Below, in pieces: positions 19,806 to 28,722 of a DNA stretch of 64,000 bases. Source of the DNA: Desulfuromusa sp. (GTDB taxonomy: Bacteria; Desulfobacterota; Desulfuromonadia; Desulfuromonadales; Geopsychrobacteraceae); the NCBI GenBank assembly GCA_021647765.1, contig JAKIUD010000001.1, positions 72,258 through 136,257 of the forward strand, given 5' to 3'. The first letter of the stretch is position 1, and every line of letters begins with the position of its first letter. The notes under the pieces are model-generated. The model saw only the letters and a program-made list of their open reading frames with translations. It was not told the DNA's origin and searched no databases. Position numbers and translations under genes: made by a program.

Positions 19806-20843
19806 TTAAGTTTGTAAGAGCAAACATCCACCGGAACCAGAAACAACCTCTCCCACCCGATGAACGGGAACAGCACGATCAGTCAATCGCTGCTCCAGCA
19901 GGTCGGTTTTCTCTTTTGCGACAGCAATCAACAACCCCCCTGAAGTTTGCGCATCACTGAGCAAATCGAGAGAAAGGGGATCACAGCTTTCGTGTCCCTC
20001 CAGATGGGGAAAATAAAATTTCCGGTTACGGTGGGAACCCGCTGGCACCAATCCCATTTCTGCCATCTCCAGCGCTTGTGGATACGTGGGAAGATCATTG
20101 ATGAAAATTTTGAGGCTAACACCACTGGCTTCAGCCATTTCAGAGGCATGACCAATAAGTCCGAATCCGGTAATATCGGTACAGGCAGAGACTCCAACTT
20201 CCAACATTACTTCAGCGGCCGCTTTATTCAGCATAACCATCCCATCAATCGCTGCAGAAATATCGACTTCTGTCAGTATTTCGCCTTTCAAAGCGGTGGT
20301 TAACAACCCGGTTCCCAATGGCTTGGTCAAATAGAGTTGATCTCCAGGCTGACAGCCACAAGTCGTGACCATCTTACCGGGATCAACCAGACCCGTCACG
20401 CTCAAGCCATACTTTGGTTCATCATCCTCGATCGAATGACCACCAGCAACAACAGCACCAGCGGCATGGACACGTTCAGCACCGCCTTGAAGAATTTTGA
20501 CCAGAATATCAGCGTCCAGACAACCGATGGGAAAAGAGACCAGATTCAAAGCGGTTAAAGGTCGTGCCCCGACGGTAAACAGGTCAGAAAGGGCATTAGC
20601 CGCAGCAATCTGGCCAAACGTGTACGGATCATCCACCACCGGGGTGAAGAAGTCGACCGACTGCACCAACGCCTCAGAATCATTGAGGCGATAAATTGCC
20701 GCATCGGCAAACGGAATCTCCTGGGATAACAGATCAGGATGATTAATATGTGGGAGCTGACTCAGTACCTGAGTCAGGGTCTCGGGACCAATTTTTGCCG
20801 CTCAGCCAGAGCTGCGCGACAGAGAGGTCAAACGAATACTCAT
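19806..20843 (-). CDS. selD: Selenide, water dikinase, a selenoprotein (Sec at residue 14)
   Basis: Makes selenophosphate from selenide and ATP for Sec-tRNA synthesis. The true start is ATG at 20843 (AGAGGAA upstream). The frame runs into TGA at 20802-20804 and then continues without a stop to 19806, giving 345 residues. The TGA falls at the catalytic position normally held by Cys or Sec: the N-terminus reads SRSSG-U-AAKIGPETL. A bacterial SECIS-type hairpin follows at 20757-20777. The rest shows VDFFTPVVDDPYTFGQIAAA and ADILVKIL typical of SelD. Automatic calling would start it wrongly at 20669. It is the third gene of selA-selB-selD. Confidence 0.96.
20757..20777 (-). promoter_or_regulatory. 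SECIS-type hairpin of selD
   Basis: CTGACTCAG and CTGAGTCAG form a perfect nine-base stem with loop GTA. The loop begins 33 bases after the TGA, inside the distance known for bacterial SECIS elements, and opens with the G expected for SelB recognition. Confidence 0.75.
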
Positions 20844-20890
20844 CTGTATAATTCCTCTTTCAGCAATAGTTCTTTCTGTCCAGAATCAAT

Positions 20891-22804
20891 TTAAGATTCC
20901 TTCGGCAATTGCCAGGCAACCCTCTTGTCATCGAGTCGGCGAGTATACTTGTAGCTGTCAAACAATTCCAGAAGAGCCTGAACCTGTTTACGTCCACTAC
21001 CTAACTTATCCCTGAATTCAGCCAGAGTCACTGTGTCCTGCCGCTGGAAAATATCGACCAGTAACTTTTCCGCCTGGCGATAGCTTTCCATGTGCAAGGA
21101 ACTTTCCTGATTCAAACGAACCAGGGAACCTTCGAGAACCAGATACGAAAAGTAAACATCGCTGTCCAGCCCTTCAAGACCAAGCTGAATCAGAACATCT
21201 TTGTTGTTTTTCACCTGAAAACCACTGGTACGAAAATACTGTTCTATTTTGTTTAGAATTTGTGTCTCTGCAGCAGTTGGCTGTGGATGCCAATCCGGTG
21301 TTGCCACCAGATCTCGATTCAGCACAATCAGGTTTTCACCCAACGCCCATTGCAGCAGGACTTCAAACCCTTTTGGAGCCAGCTTTTTTGCCAACCGCGA
21401 TTGCAAAGTGGCGCGGGGTATCCCATGGCGTAAATGATGTTGCTGTTGATAGTCTGCCACAATCTGCGGAAGCTGCTGTTTCCAACTGCGCACCCGATCA
21501 GCAATGACCCACTGTTCTGCAAGCAGTTCAACCTGTCCCGCTTGCTTAAGTTTTTCCAGCCCTTTTAACAACTGATCACGACCGGTGCCAGTCTGTTTTT
21601 CTAGATCCTTGATCCGCGCCAACTCCAATTCATCCAGCTTTTGCAGCCAGAAGCCCAGATCACCAGAAGCCAGGTCATTCAACCGCTGAGTTACATCACT
21701 ACGAAAACGTTTGTGCTTCTGTGGTTCGGCATCGATCACCACCCCGCCACCAATTGTCACCATGGGAGAATAGGAACGGATAATAAAACGATCACCGCGA
21801 TGAACCAACAACGGATGATCGAGGGTCATCTGCACCAGAGCCTCGTCCCCCGGGATCATCTCTTCACGATCAAGTAAGACCACTTGAGCGACACTGCGTC
21901 CGGTACCTAAATGAAAATGGACAGGGTCTCGAAATTTAAGCGCGCGCGGAGCTTCTTTAAGAAGTTGTAAGCGGACATCAATCCTCTGGCTTGCCCGGAA
22001 TAACCCTGGGGTTCCAATAACCGATCCACGCGGCACCTGCTCACGGGTGACCCCGGAAAGATTCAATGCCACCCGCTGTCCAGCAAAAACTTCATCTGCT
22101 GGTTTATCGTGAACCTGGGCTTCGCGAATCCGTGCCAGCACGGCGGCAGGGAGAATCTCCAGAGTGTCCCCTGGTTTGATCCGACCACTATTCAGGGTTC
22201 CGGTCACGACTGTCCCGAAACCACTGATACTGAAGCAGCGATCAACCGGTAAGCGCACCGCACCACCAGAATCCCGAGGCGGAACCTGGCTCAGTTGCTC
22301 ACGGATGACATCCATCAGGTCAGTTAATCCCTCTCCGGTTATTGCAGAGACCCTGCAGCAAGGGGCTTTTTCCAAAAACGTTCCACCGACCTGCTCGCGG
22401 ATCTCTTCTTCGACAATATCGAGCCAATCGGGTTCGACCAGATCAGATTTGGAAAGAATCAGAACTCCCTTTTTCAACTGTAACAGTTGCATAATCTGCA
22501 AGTGTTCACGGGTCTGCGGCATCACCCCCTCGTTGGCATCAATCACCAATAGAACCAGGTCAATACCGGCAATACCACTGAGCATCTGTGGGATAAATTT
22601 TTCATGTCCCGGAACATCAACCACTCCGGCAATCTGTCCGCTTCCCAGATCAAGGGGGGCAAAGCCGAGTTCAATGGAAATCCCCCGCTCTTTCTCCTCC
22701 CCCAGTCGATCAGTTTCTACCCCGGTCAGAGCGCGGATTAAAGCAGACTTGCCATGATCAACATGGCCAGCTGTTCCGATAATGAAGTGTCCCGGGTCTG
22801 CCAT
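20891..22804 (-). CDS. selB: Selenocysteine-specific elongation factor
   Basis: GTPase that delivers Sec-tRNA to the ribosome at UGA codons marked by a SECIS hairpin. The 637-residue protein has an EF-Tu-like G domain (GHVDHGKS at residues 13-20, DVPGHE near 63, SKSD for base recognition) and two beta-barrel domains. A C-terminal series of winged helices (about 370-637) binds the SECIS RNA. It is three bases downstream of selA and 47 bases upstream of selD, so the three form an operon. The selC tRNA is not in the window. Confidence 0.97.
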   Translation of the reverse strand: MADPGHFIIGTAGHVDHGKSALIRALTGVETDRLGEEKERGISIELGFAPLDLGSGQIAGVVDVPGHEKFIPQMLSGIAGIDLVLLVIDANEGVMPQTREHLQIMQLLQLKKGVLILSKSDLVEPDWLDIVEEEIREQVGGTFLEKAPCCRVSAITGEGLTDLMDVIREQLSQVPPRDSGGAVRLPVDRCFSISGFGTVVTGTLNSGRIKPGDTLEILPAAVLARIREAQVHDKPADEVFAGQRVALNLSGVTREQVPRGSVIGTPGLFRASQRIDVRLQLLKEAPRALKFRDPVHFHLGTGRSVAQVVLLDREEMIPGDEALVQMTLDHPLLVHRGDRFIIRSYSPMVTIGGGVVIDAEPQKHKRFRSDVTQRLNDLASGDLGFWLQKLDELELARIKDLEKQTGTGRDQLLKGLEKLKQAGQVELLAEQWVIADRVRSWKQQLPQIVADYQQQHHLRHGIPRATLQSRLAKKLAPKGFEVLLQWALGENLIVLNRDLVATPDWHPQPTAAETQILNKIEQYFRTSGFQVKNNKDVLIQLGLEGLDSDVYFSYLVLEGSLVRLNQESSLHMESYRQAEKLLVDIFQRQDTVTLAEFRDKLGSGRKQVQALLELFDSYKYTRRLDDKRVAWQLPKES

Positions 22805-22807
22805 CGG

Positions 22808-24220
22808 TTAAGCCTCTCTTTTGAACACAGCGATCAAAATCTGCGCCAGCAACGCTTCTTCTTCCGCAAATACAGCTCGCAAATTAACCAATAACCGATC
22901 ATTCTGCACCCGGGTAACAACCGCCGGGGAAAAAGTCCGTAACTGTTTTGCCAAATCAGCCGTACGACCGGCCAGTGGATTGATTTCAACCGCCCAATCC
23001 GACAGTTCAGTCAGTGGCATGGCTCCACCTCCGACCCGGGAAATATCTTCAACCAACTTGATTTCTGCCGCCAATGGTTCAGCTTCAAGTCTCTCAAATA
23101 GATGCTGGCAACGCTGTTTCTGTTGTTCGGGGTCTGCAGAAAACATTTTCAACACGGGTAATTCCTGCAGCGCCTGTTCTGGCTGCTGATAGAGGCGCAA
23201 TGTCGATTCCAGTGCTGCCAGAGTTAATTTATCAATTCTCAAGGCTCGCGCTAGTGGATGTTTGCGAATTCTCTTAATCAGGTCAGCACGTCCGACAATG
23301 ATTCCGGCCTGCGGTCCACCAAGCAATTTATCACCACTGAATGTGATGACATCAACCCCAGCCTTGACCACTTCCAGCACGGTTGGTTCTCTCTCCAATC
23401 CATAGTTGCTGAGATCCAACAACAAACCACTGCCCAGATCTTCCATCAGAACCAGATCATTTTCCCGGGCAAGTGGCAACAACTCTCTTGCCGGAACCTC
23501 CTTGGTAAAACCGACAATTCGGTAATTACTGGTATGAACTTTGAGGAGGATCGCAGTGTTTTCATTAATCGCCTGCTGGTAATCATGCAGGTGGGTGCGG
23601 TTTGATGACCCAACTTCACGCAGTATCACCCCACCCGCCTCCATCACATCGGGAATCCGGAATGCTCCGCCAATTTCGACCAGCTCTCCGCGTGAAACAA
23701 TCGCCTCACGCCCTTTGCCCAATGCGGTCAATACCAGCAACACCGCCCCCGAATTGTTGTTGACCACCAATGCCGCTTCAGCACCCGTTAACTGGGTCAA
23801 TAAACTTTCGACATGGGAAAAACGTTCGCCACGGCCGCCACTATCAAGTTCAAATTCGAGATTGGAATAGCCAGCTGCAACAGCATTAATAGCGCGCAAC
23901 GCCTGTGAGGAAAGAGGCGCCCGCCCCAGATTGGTGTGTAGGAGTGTCCCGGTTGCGTTGATCACTTTACGCAATGATGGCTGCAGCAATTCACGACAGC
24001 TTTGAGCCGCAACGGCAGCAACATTTTCGGGAAGAAGTCGCTCAGGAGGATTAACTTTACCACTTTCAAGAATTTCCTGACGCAAAGAGGAAATTAATTC
24101 CTGAACAGCACGGGACAAAGTCTCTTGCGGTAACTGCTGAGAGAAGTTTTGCATGGGTTCTTCACGTAAAACTCGATCAATAGCCGGTAGGGTTCGCAGC
24201 AGATCCTGTTGCCCGCTCAT
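22808..24220 (-). CDS. selA: L-seryl-tRNA(Sec) selenium transferase
   Basis: PLP enzyme that converts Ser-tRNA(Sec) to Sec-tRNA(Sec) using selenophosphate. With the start at 24220 (AAAGGA seven bases upstream; the ATG at 24235 has none) the protein is 470 residues, the usual length. The N-terminal tRNA-binding region is followed by ATGTLLHTNLGRAPLS and the PLP-lysine motif VITFSGDKLLGGPQAG. First gene of selA-selB-selD. Confidence 0.97.
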   Translation of the reverse strand: MSGQQDLLRTLPAIDRVLREEPMQNFSQQLPQETLSRAVQELISSLRQEILESGKVNPPERLLPENVAAVAAQSCRELLQPSLRKVINATGTLLHTNLGRAPLSSQALRAINAVAAGYSNLEFELDSGGRGERFSHVESLLTQLTGAEAALVVNNNSGAVLLVLTALGKGREAIVSRGELVEIGGAFRIPDVMEAGGVILREVGSSNRTHLHDYQQAINENTAILLKVHTSNYRIVGFTKEVPARELLPLARENDLVLMEDLGSGLLLDLSNYGLEREPTVLEVVKAGVDVITFSGDKLLGGPQAGIIVGRADLIKRIRKHPLARALRIDKLTLAALESTLRLYQQPEQALQELPVLKMFSADPEQQKQRCQHLFERLEAEPLAAEIKLVEDISRVGGGAMPLTELSDWAVEINPLAGRTADLAKQLRTFSPAVVTRVQNDRLLVNLRAVFAEEEALLAQILIAVFKREA

Positions 24221-24333
24221 AGTCGTCCTTTTCATAGCAGCCTATCAACTGACTGTTGGTACATTTGGAAGATTTTGAGATTCTTCGCACGGAATCTTAC
24301 CATGACATTTCATAAATGAACAACAACATAGAT

Positions 24334-24485
24334 GATGGCGTTGCAAAAAGTCCGACCCACTGTGTTGCAGCGGTGTTTCAAGACCTTGACATACTTCTGC
24401 ATGCCTTCGTCCTTGAAAAACCACTCCGCCTTGTGGGACGATTTTTTTGCTTAGCCATCTGATTCATTTTTGCGAGTGCATTCAT
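24334..24485. repeat. Possible degenerate interspersed repeat
   Basis: The gap 24236-24546 holds no gene. Within it GATGGCGTTGCAAAAAGTC on the left and the inverse of a right-hand GAATGCACTCGCAAAAATG are similar (GC-x2-T-x-GCAAAAA), suggesting an inverted-ended repeat. A 15-base piece of the right end recurs inverted at about 1626-1640. Only one reasonably complete copy is in the window, so this stays tentative. Confidence 0.35.
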
Positions 24486-24502
24486 AGACGGGTTTATTTT
24501 TA

Positions 24503-24532
24503 TTGACACCTGAAGTTTGATTTTGTTATAAA
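24503..24532 (+). promoter_or_regulatory. Promoter of tRNA-Ala
   Basis: TTGACA at 24503-24508, then TATAAA at 24527-24532 (18-base spacer; TTATAA one base earlier gives 17). The tRNA begins 15 bases after the -10 element. Confidence 0.75.
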
Positions 24533-24546
24533 TCGCCCACCTGTTA

Positions 24547-24622
24547 GGGGCTGTAGCTCAGTTGGGAGAGCGTTTGACTGGCAGTCAAAAGGTCCGCGGT
24601 TCGATCCCGCGTAGCTCCACCA
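24547..24622 (+). tRNA. tRNA-Ala(GGC)
   Basis: A 76-base cloverleaf including encoded CCA. The acceptor GGGGCTG pairs with TAGCTCC and contains the G3-U70 pair that identifies alanine tRNAs. The anticodon loop CTGGCAG gives anticodon GGC, and the T arm CGCGG-TTCGATC-CCGCG is perfect. It has its own promoter and terminator. Confidence 0.97.
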
Positions 24623-24630
24623 AAACAATC

Positions 24631-24664
24631 AAGGGTTAGCTGGCAACGGCTAGCCCTTTTTTTT
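24631..24664 (+). terminator. Intrinsic terminator after tRNA-Ala
   Basis: AAGGGTTAGC and GCTAGCCCTT pair (one G-U) around an eight-base loop, followed by eight T residues. It ends 16 bases before the pabB ATG, so pabB may depend on read-through or on a promoter not recognised here. Confidence 0.88.
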
Positions 24665-24680
24665 GTTAGAGTTATTGTCA

Positions 24681-26045
24681 ATGGCGATTTCTACCCACAG
24701 CTTCATCCTTCCATATTTTGATCCACTGGCTCTTTATCTCCGTTTCTGCCCAAACGGACCAGGATTTCTTGAATCACTGAACCCACGGCTCGAAACCGGT
24801 CGTTACTCTATTGTTCCACTGCATTGGCAAGAACAATATCACCTCAAGAACGGAGTCCTGTTTCGTTACAATCAAGATGGTGCCACAAAGCTGCCCGGCA
24901 AGCCACTGACAACTCTTGCCCTGATATTACGAGAGAGAAGAGTTCCAACCTCCACCAAAACCCCTTTCCCCGGAGGTTTCTTCGGCTATTTCGGTTACGA
25001 CCTGGCAAATCAGATTGAAGAGTTACCACAGGAAGCCCCACGCGACCTGCAGCTACCAGATTTGCAGCTATTTTGGGTTGATGTGACTGCAGTGTATGAC
25101 CATCAAACCACTCAACTGACACTAGCGACTCTCGATCCGGCAATCGATTTGAGAAATTTCGAATCCGACATAAAAAAATCGCAAAAAACATTACCGCTAC
25201 AGCCTCTGAAAACAACCAGGCAACCCGAACCAATCATCTCCCGGGAAAAGTTTATCTCCATGGTTGAGCGAGGCAAAGAATATATCGCTGCCGGGGATAT
25301 TTATCAGGTCAATCTCTCCTGTCGCTTTGACGGCACACTGGAAGGATCCTCAACCGAACTTTATCGTCGCCTGCGCATAATCAACCCATCACCTTTTGCC
25401 TGCCTGTTGAGATTTTCGGAAATAGAAATTATTTCCAGTTCTCCGGAACGACTGGTCTCTTTGCAGAATGGTTTTGCGGAGACTCGACCCATTGCTGGAA
25501 CCCGGCCACGCGGTTACACGCCAGCGGAAGATCAACAGTTAAGCAAGGAACTTCTGGATCACCCAAAAGAGCGTGCCGAACACATCATGCTGCTTGATCT
25601 GGAAAGAAATGATCTCGGAAAAGTCTGTCGAGCTGGAACGGTCGAAGTTGACAAACTGATGGTACTGGAACACTATTCTCACGTCACCCATATCGTCTCA
25701 AATATCCGTGGACAACTGAATAAGCATTGTGACTCTTTCGATTTATTGCAAGCCACTTTTCCCGGTGGTACAATTACTGGCGTACCGAAAAAACGTTGCA
25801 TGGAAATCATTGATGAGCTTGAACCTGTCGGACGGGGCAGCTACACTGGTAGTGCTGGTTATATCAGTGCTTGCGGCAACATGGATTTGAATATCCTGAT
25901 TCGCAGTTTCCAACGGATTGGAAACAAGCTCACATATCAGACTGGCGCTGGTATCGTTGCCGATTCAATCCCAGAGCATGAGTGGCTGGAATGCCTGCAC
26001 AAAGGGGAAGCAATGCGTACTCTCTTACAAGATTTTGCTGGTTAG
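24681..26045 (+). CDS. pabB: Aminodeoxychorismate synthase component I
   Basis: Converts chorismate and ammonia to 4-amino-4-deoxychorismate for folate synthesis. The chorismate-binding domain fills the C-terminal two thirds: AAGDIYQVNLSCRFD, SSSPERLVSL, ETRPIAGTRPRG, HPKERAEHIMLLDLERNDLG (start of that block) and GGTITGVPKKRCMEIIDEL. These distinguish it from, but do not absolutely exclude, anthranilate synthase component I; the adjacent pabC supports PabB. The ATG at 24681 gives 454 residues; the frame upstream of it runs into the tRNA terminator. A glutamine amidotransferase partner is not encoded nearby. Confidence 0.9.
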   Translation: MAISTHSFILPYFDPLALYLRFCPNGPGFLESLNPRLETGRYSIVPLHWQEQYHLKNGVLFRYNQDGATKLPGKPLTTLALILRERRVPTSTKTPFPGGFFGYFGYDLANQIEELPQEAPRDLQLPDLQLFWVDVTAVYDHQTTQLTLATLDPAIDLRNFESDIKKSQKTLPLQPLKTTRQPEPIISREKFISMVERGKEYIAAGDIYQVNLSCRFDGTLEGSSTELYRRLRIINPSPFACLLRFSEIEIISSSPERLVSLQNGFAETRPIAGTRPRGYTPAEDQQLSKELLDHPKERAEHIMLLDLERNDLGKVCRAGTVEVDKLMVLEHYSHVTHIVSNIRGQLNKHCDSFDLLQATFPGGTITGVPKKRCMEIIDELEPVGRGSYTGSAGYISACGNMDLNILIRSFQRIGNKLTYQTGAGIVADSIPEHEWLECLHKGEAMRTLLQDFAG

Positions 26046-26049
26046 ACGG

Positions 26050-26880
26050 GTGCTGACCTGTCTGAACGGAACATTTCTTTCTCACAAAGATGTCATATCG
26101 ATCAATAATGGCAGCTTTTTGTTTGGCGATACTTTATTCGAAACCATCAAAGCTCAAGGGCAAAAGATCCTACTCCTCCCTCAGCACCTTGATCGACTTG
26201 AGCAATCGGCACAACAGCTTGATTTCCCCTGTGACCGACAGAAGATTGAAACCTCTCTCCAACAAATGTCTACGGCACTTAAATCCCCAGCCTCAAGGAT
26301 TCGCTTAACTCTCAGCCGTGGCGATTTTACCGGTCTAGCATGGCCCCCACCTGAGCAGAGTCAGTTTATTATCACCGCAACAGAATATTCAGAATTCACT
26401 GCTGATGAACGACGGGCTGGAGCCGAGTGCATAGTCGCCCCCAATCAACGCATCAACCCGGTCAGCCATCTCCCACAAATGAAACGTGGCAATTACGCTG
26501 ACTGTCTCTATGCAGCCAACTATGCGCTTCAATCCGGTGCACGCGAAGCACTGTTTATTGATCAACAGCAGAATATTCTTGAAGGCAATACCTGTAACCT
26601 GTTTGCAATCATTGATGATCGACTGGTCACTCCCCCGACCGGAACATTGGTGCTAAATGGGATCATGCGCCAACAAGTCATCGATGCAGCGGCAGAATTA
26701 GGGATTTTGGTTGTTCAACGAGAGCTGCAACTGATTGAATTGATGCAGGCGGAAGAAATATTCTTGACTAATTCGTTAATCGACATCCTGCCGATCTATA
26801 GTATCGATGGACAAACCGTCAACCGTGGCGATTGCTGGAAATCGTTATTAAAAACACTCTGGATGCGGATAGAGACCTAA
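26050..26880 (+). CDS. pabC: Aminodeoxychorismate lyase (branched-chain aminotransferase fold)
   Basis: PLP enzyme releasing pyruvate from aminodeoxychorismate to give p-aminobenzoate. The protein shows the class IV aminotransferase pattern: NNGSFLFGDTLFETIKA near the N-terminus, the PLP lysine in QMKRGNYADCLYA, ILEGNTCNLFAI, and VQRELQLIELMQAEEIFLTNS at the end. The start is uncertain: GTG at 26050, four bases after the pabB stop, gives 276 residues, while TTG at 26035 would overlap pabB. The pabB-pabC pair makes p-aminobenzoate for folate. Confidence 0.87.
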   Translation: MLTCLNGTFLSHKDVISINNGSFLFGDTLFETIKAQGQKILLLPQHLDRLEQSAQQLDFPCDRQKIETSLQQMSTALKSPASRIRLTLSRGDFTGLAWPPPEQSQFIITATEYSEFTADERRAGAECIVAPNQRINPVSHLPQMKRGNYADCLYAANYALQSGAREALFIDQQQNILEGNTCNLFAIIDDRLVTPPTGTLVLNGIMRQQVIDAAAELGILVVQRELQLIELMQAEEIFLTNSLIDILPIYSIDGQTVNRGDCWKSLLKTLWMRIET

Positions 26881-27048
26881 CCAGCAATTCAGGAATACAG
26901 CCGCAATAACGGGAGAATCTGCTTTGTTGGTTTCACCGACTTGGTACTTCGACATAGCTTTTGCTATACCAGCACTAAATCGACTTGCCACCACGCTCAC
27001 CACCCATCCCAGCACCCTCGACCATCAAAATAGCTAATGGATTTGGGC

Positions 27049-27076
27049 TTGACAAACTGGCCCGGAACAATATAAT
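27049..27076 (+). promoter_or_regulatory. Promoter of tRNA-Leu
   Basis: TTGACA (27049-27054), a 16-base spacer and a perfect TATAAT (27071-27076), 12 bases before the tRNA. The 170 bases between pabC and this promoter show nothing recognisable. Confidence 0.85.
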
Positions 27077-27088
27077 CGTCTCACCCAA

Positions 27089-27174
27089 GCCGAAGTGGTG
27101 GAATTGGTAGACACGTCGGTCTCAAACACCGATGAGCTCAGCTCGTGCCGGTTCGATTCCGGCCTTCGGTACCA
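27089..27174 (+). tRNA. tRNA-Leu(CAA)
   Basis: An 86-base tRNA with a long variable arm and encoded CCA. The acceptor GCCGAAG pairs with CTTCGGT, the anticodon loop CTCAAAC gives CAA (decodes TTG), and the T arm GCCGG-TTCGATT-CCGGC is intact. Its last 18 bases are the left attachment site of the integrated element, so the 3' end is now supplied by the element. Confidence 0.97.
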
Positions 27175-27175
27175 A
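27157..27175 (+). repeat. Left attachment site (attL)
   Basis: TTCCGGCCTTCGGTACCAA, identical to 33419-33437. It covers the 3' half of the tRNA-Leu T stem, the acceptor strand and CCA. Confidence 0.92.
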
Positions 27176-27185
27176 TTGAAGATTT

Positions 27186-27215
27186 AGCCTCTGATTTTTC
27201 AGGGGCTTTTTCTTT
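27186..27215 (+). terminator. tRNA-Leu terminator, left copy
   Basis: AGCCTCTGA and TCAGGGGCT pair around TTTT and are followed by a T-rich tail. The same hairpin with one loop change recurs at 33448-33478, so it is part of the duplicated att region. Confidence 0.88.
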
Positions 27216-27361
27216 ATCCAAAACTGTCCGATAACGTCCAATACCATCCAAATATCTTTTTATTTCAGATAGTTACAAATTCGACCTCCAAGCATGATGT
27301 TTTCAAAATTCACCCCAAAATGTCCAGCAACATCCATCAATGCTTGTTGACATCCAGTCTT
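27216..27361 (+). repeat. 10-bp-phased RTCC repeats, candidate integrase arm sites
   Basis: Four head-to-tail ten-base units start at 27216, 27226, 27236 and 27246 (ATCCAAAACT, GTCCGATAAC, GTCCAATACC, ATCCAAATAT). A second cluster starts at 27322, 27332 and 27352 (GTCCAGCAAC, ATCCATCAAT, ATCCAGTCTT). Exact helical phasing between attL and the integrase gene is what arm-type integrase or excisionase sites look like. The role is inferred. Confidence 0.55.
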
Positions 27362-27364
27362 TCC

Positions 27365-27392
27365 AGGGGTATATTTTTGAAAATATACCCCT
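27365..27392. promoter_or_regulatory. Perfect inverted repeat upstream of integrase
   Basis: Two 13-base arms (AGGGGTATATTTT and its inverse) are separated by two bases, and a partial third half-site TGTACCCCTAG follows at 27406. It ends 41 bases before the integrase ATG and is a candidate operator. Confidence 0.55.
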
Positions 27393-27433
27393 AAGTCGAA
27401 AAAAATGTACCCCTAGAAAGGCCAACAAACACT

Positions 27434-28657
27434 ATGCCACTGACCAGCATTCAGGTAAAAAATGTAAAACCAACCGACAAACCTCGTAAAATCTACGATA
27501 CGGACGGCTTGTTCCTGCTGGTGTCACCGACAAAAAAAGCCGGCAGAGGAAAGTCCTGGAGGTTTAAGTATTATTTCGATGGCAAAGAAAAACTACTGGC
27601 ACTTGGTAGCTATCCGGAAATAAGCCTCGCTGAAGCCCGTACCCGACGTGACCAGGCTCGACAATTTGTTGCCAATGGCGTTGACCCAAACCAGATAAAA
27701 AAACAGCAAAAGCTCGATACTGCTGAGCGGGCAGAAAACAGTGTTGAAGTCGTAGCGAAAAGCTGGCTCAAAAGACATCAAGATGTCCTGGCAAAAGCAA
27801 CCTGCAACATGATTGAACGTCGCCTGATCAACGATGTATTCCCAGCCATTGGGAGTACGCCAATCGCCGATCTGAAAGCAAAGACTATTCTGGAACAAGT
27901 GTTACGTCCCATTGAGGCCCGAGGGACTTTGGAAACAGCACATCGCGTTCGTGGCACCCTCTCCCAAATCATGCGCTACGGTGTTACCTGCGGCTTATGT
28001 GAGCGCGACGTAACCGTTGATCTACGTGGAGCCCTGAGGCCCATCCAGCGCAAGCATCGTGCGGCCCTTGACAGTGGTGGCATTCCAGATCCTGCCAAAA
28101 TTGGTGGTCTACTTCGCGCAATTGAAGATTTTGATGGTAATCCAACAGTAAAAGCTGCTCTGAACCTGCACCCATTGGTTGCTACCAGACCAGGCGAATT
28201 AAGACACGCAGAATGGAAAGAAATTGACCTGAAAGAAGGAATCTGGTCTATCCCGGCGGGACGAATGAAGATGAAGCATCCGCACACTGTCCCGCTCTCA
28301 CCACAAGCAGTTGCAATACTACAGAATCAACACCTTCGAACCGGAACTGGTCAGTTGGTCTTCCCGTCAACCCGGTCAACGGCAAGACCAATATCGGACA
28401 ATACGCTAAACGCCGCATTACGACGAATGGGATACAGCAAAGAAGAATTTGTTTCGCACGGTTGGCGAGCAATTTTCCGCACTCTTGCTGATGAAATTCT
28501 CCAGGCAAGGGTTGATATCATCGAAGCGCAACTGGCACATCAGGTCAAAGACGCCTTAGGGAGGGCCTACAACAGAACCAGCTTCCTTAAAGAAAGAAGA
28601 GCACTCATGAATCAATGGGCTGACTATCTGGATTCTTTAAGATCAAAAATTCAATAG
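27434..28657 (+). CDS. P4-type tyrosine recombinase / integrase
   Basis: Site-specific recombinase that inserts and excises the island at tRNA-Leu. The 407-residue protein starts with the DUF4102-type arm-binding domain (LTSIQVKNVKPTDKPRKIYD onward), a central SAM-like domain (about residues 100-185) and a C-terminal catalytic domain. Catalytic residues are the Arg in VATRPGELRHAEW, HGWR near residue 340, a His in LAHQVKDAL, and the Tyr nucleophile in RAYNRT near residue 381. It lies 260 bases from the tRNA, reading away from it. All key residues are present, so it should be active. Confidence 0.95.
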   Translation: MPLTSIQVKNVKPTDKPRKIYDTDGLFLLVSPTKKAGRGKSWRFKYYFDGKEKLLALGSYPEISLAEARTRRDQARQFVANGVDPNQIKKQQKLDTAERAENSVEVVAKSWLKRHQDVLAKATCNMIERRLINDVFPAIGSTPIADLKAKTILEQVLRPIEARGTLETAHRVRGTLSQIMRYGVTCGLCERDVTVDLRGALRPIQRKHRAALDSGGIPDPAKIGGLLRAIEDFDGNPTVKAALNLHPLVATRPGELRHAEWKEIDLKEGIWSIPAGRMKMKHPHTVPLSPQAVAILQNQHLRTGTGQLVFPSTRSTARPISDNTLNAALRRMGYSKEEFVSHGWRAIFRTLADEILQARVDIIEAQLAHQVKDALGRAYNRTSFLKERRALMNQWADYLDSLRSKIQ

Positions 28658-28722
28658 CAATAATAACAGAGGGAGGGGTATCGTCCTTATTCAGTCACCA
28701 ATAAAAGAACAGGGCCTTCAAC

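Noticed and set aside
22164..22757. 197-codon plus-strand frame inside selB
   Set aside because: Shadow of the SelB G domain in an alternative frame; composition is not protein-like.
24547..24622. tRNA near the sel genes considered as selC (tRNA-Sec)
   Set aside because: The anticodon is GGC, the length is 76 bases and G3-U70 is present; it is an ordinary alanine tRNA.
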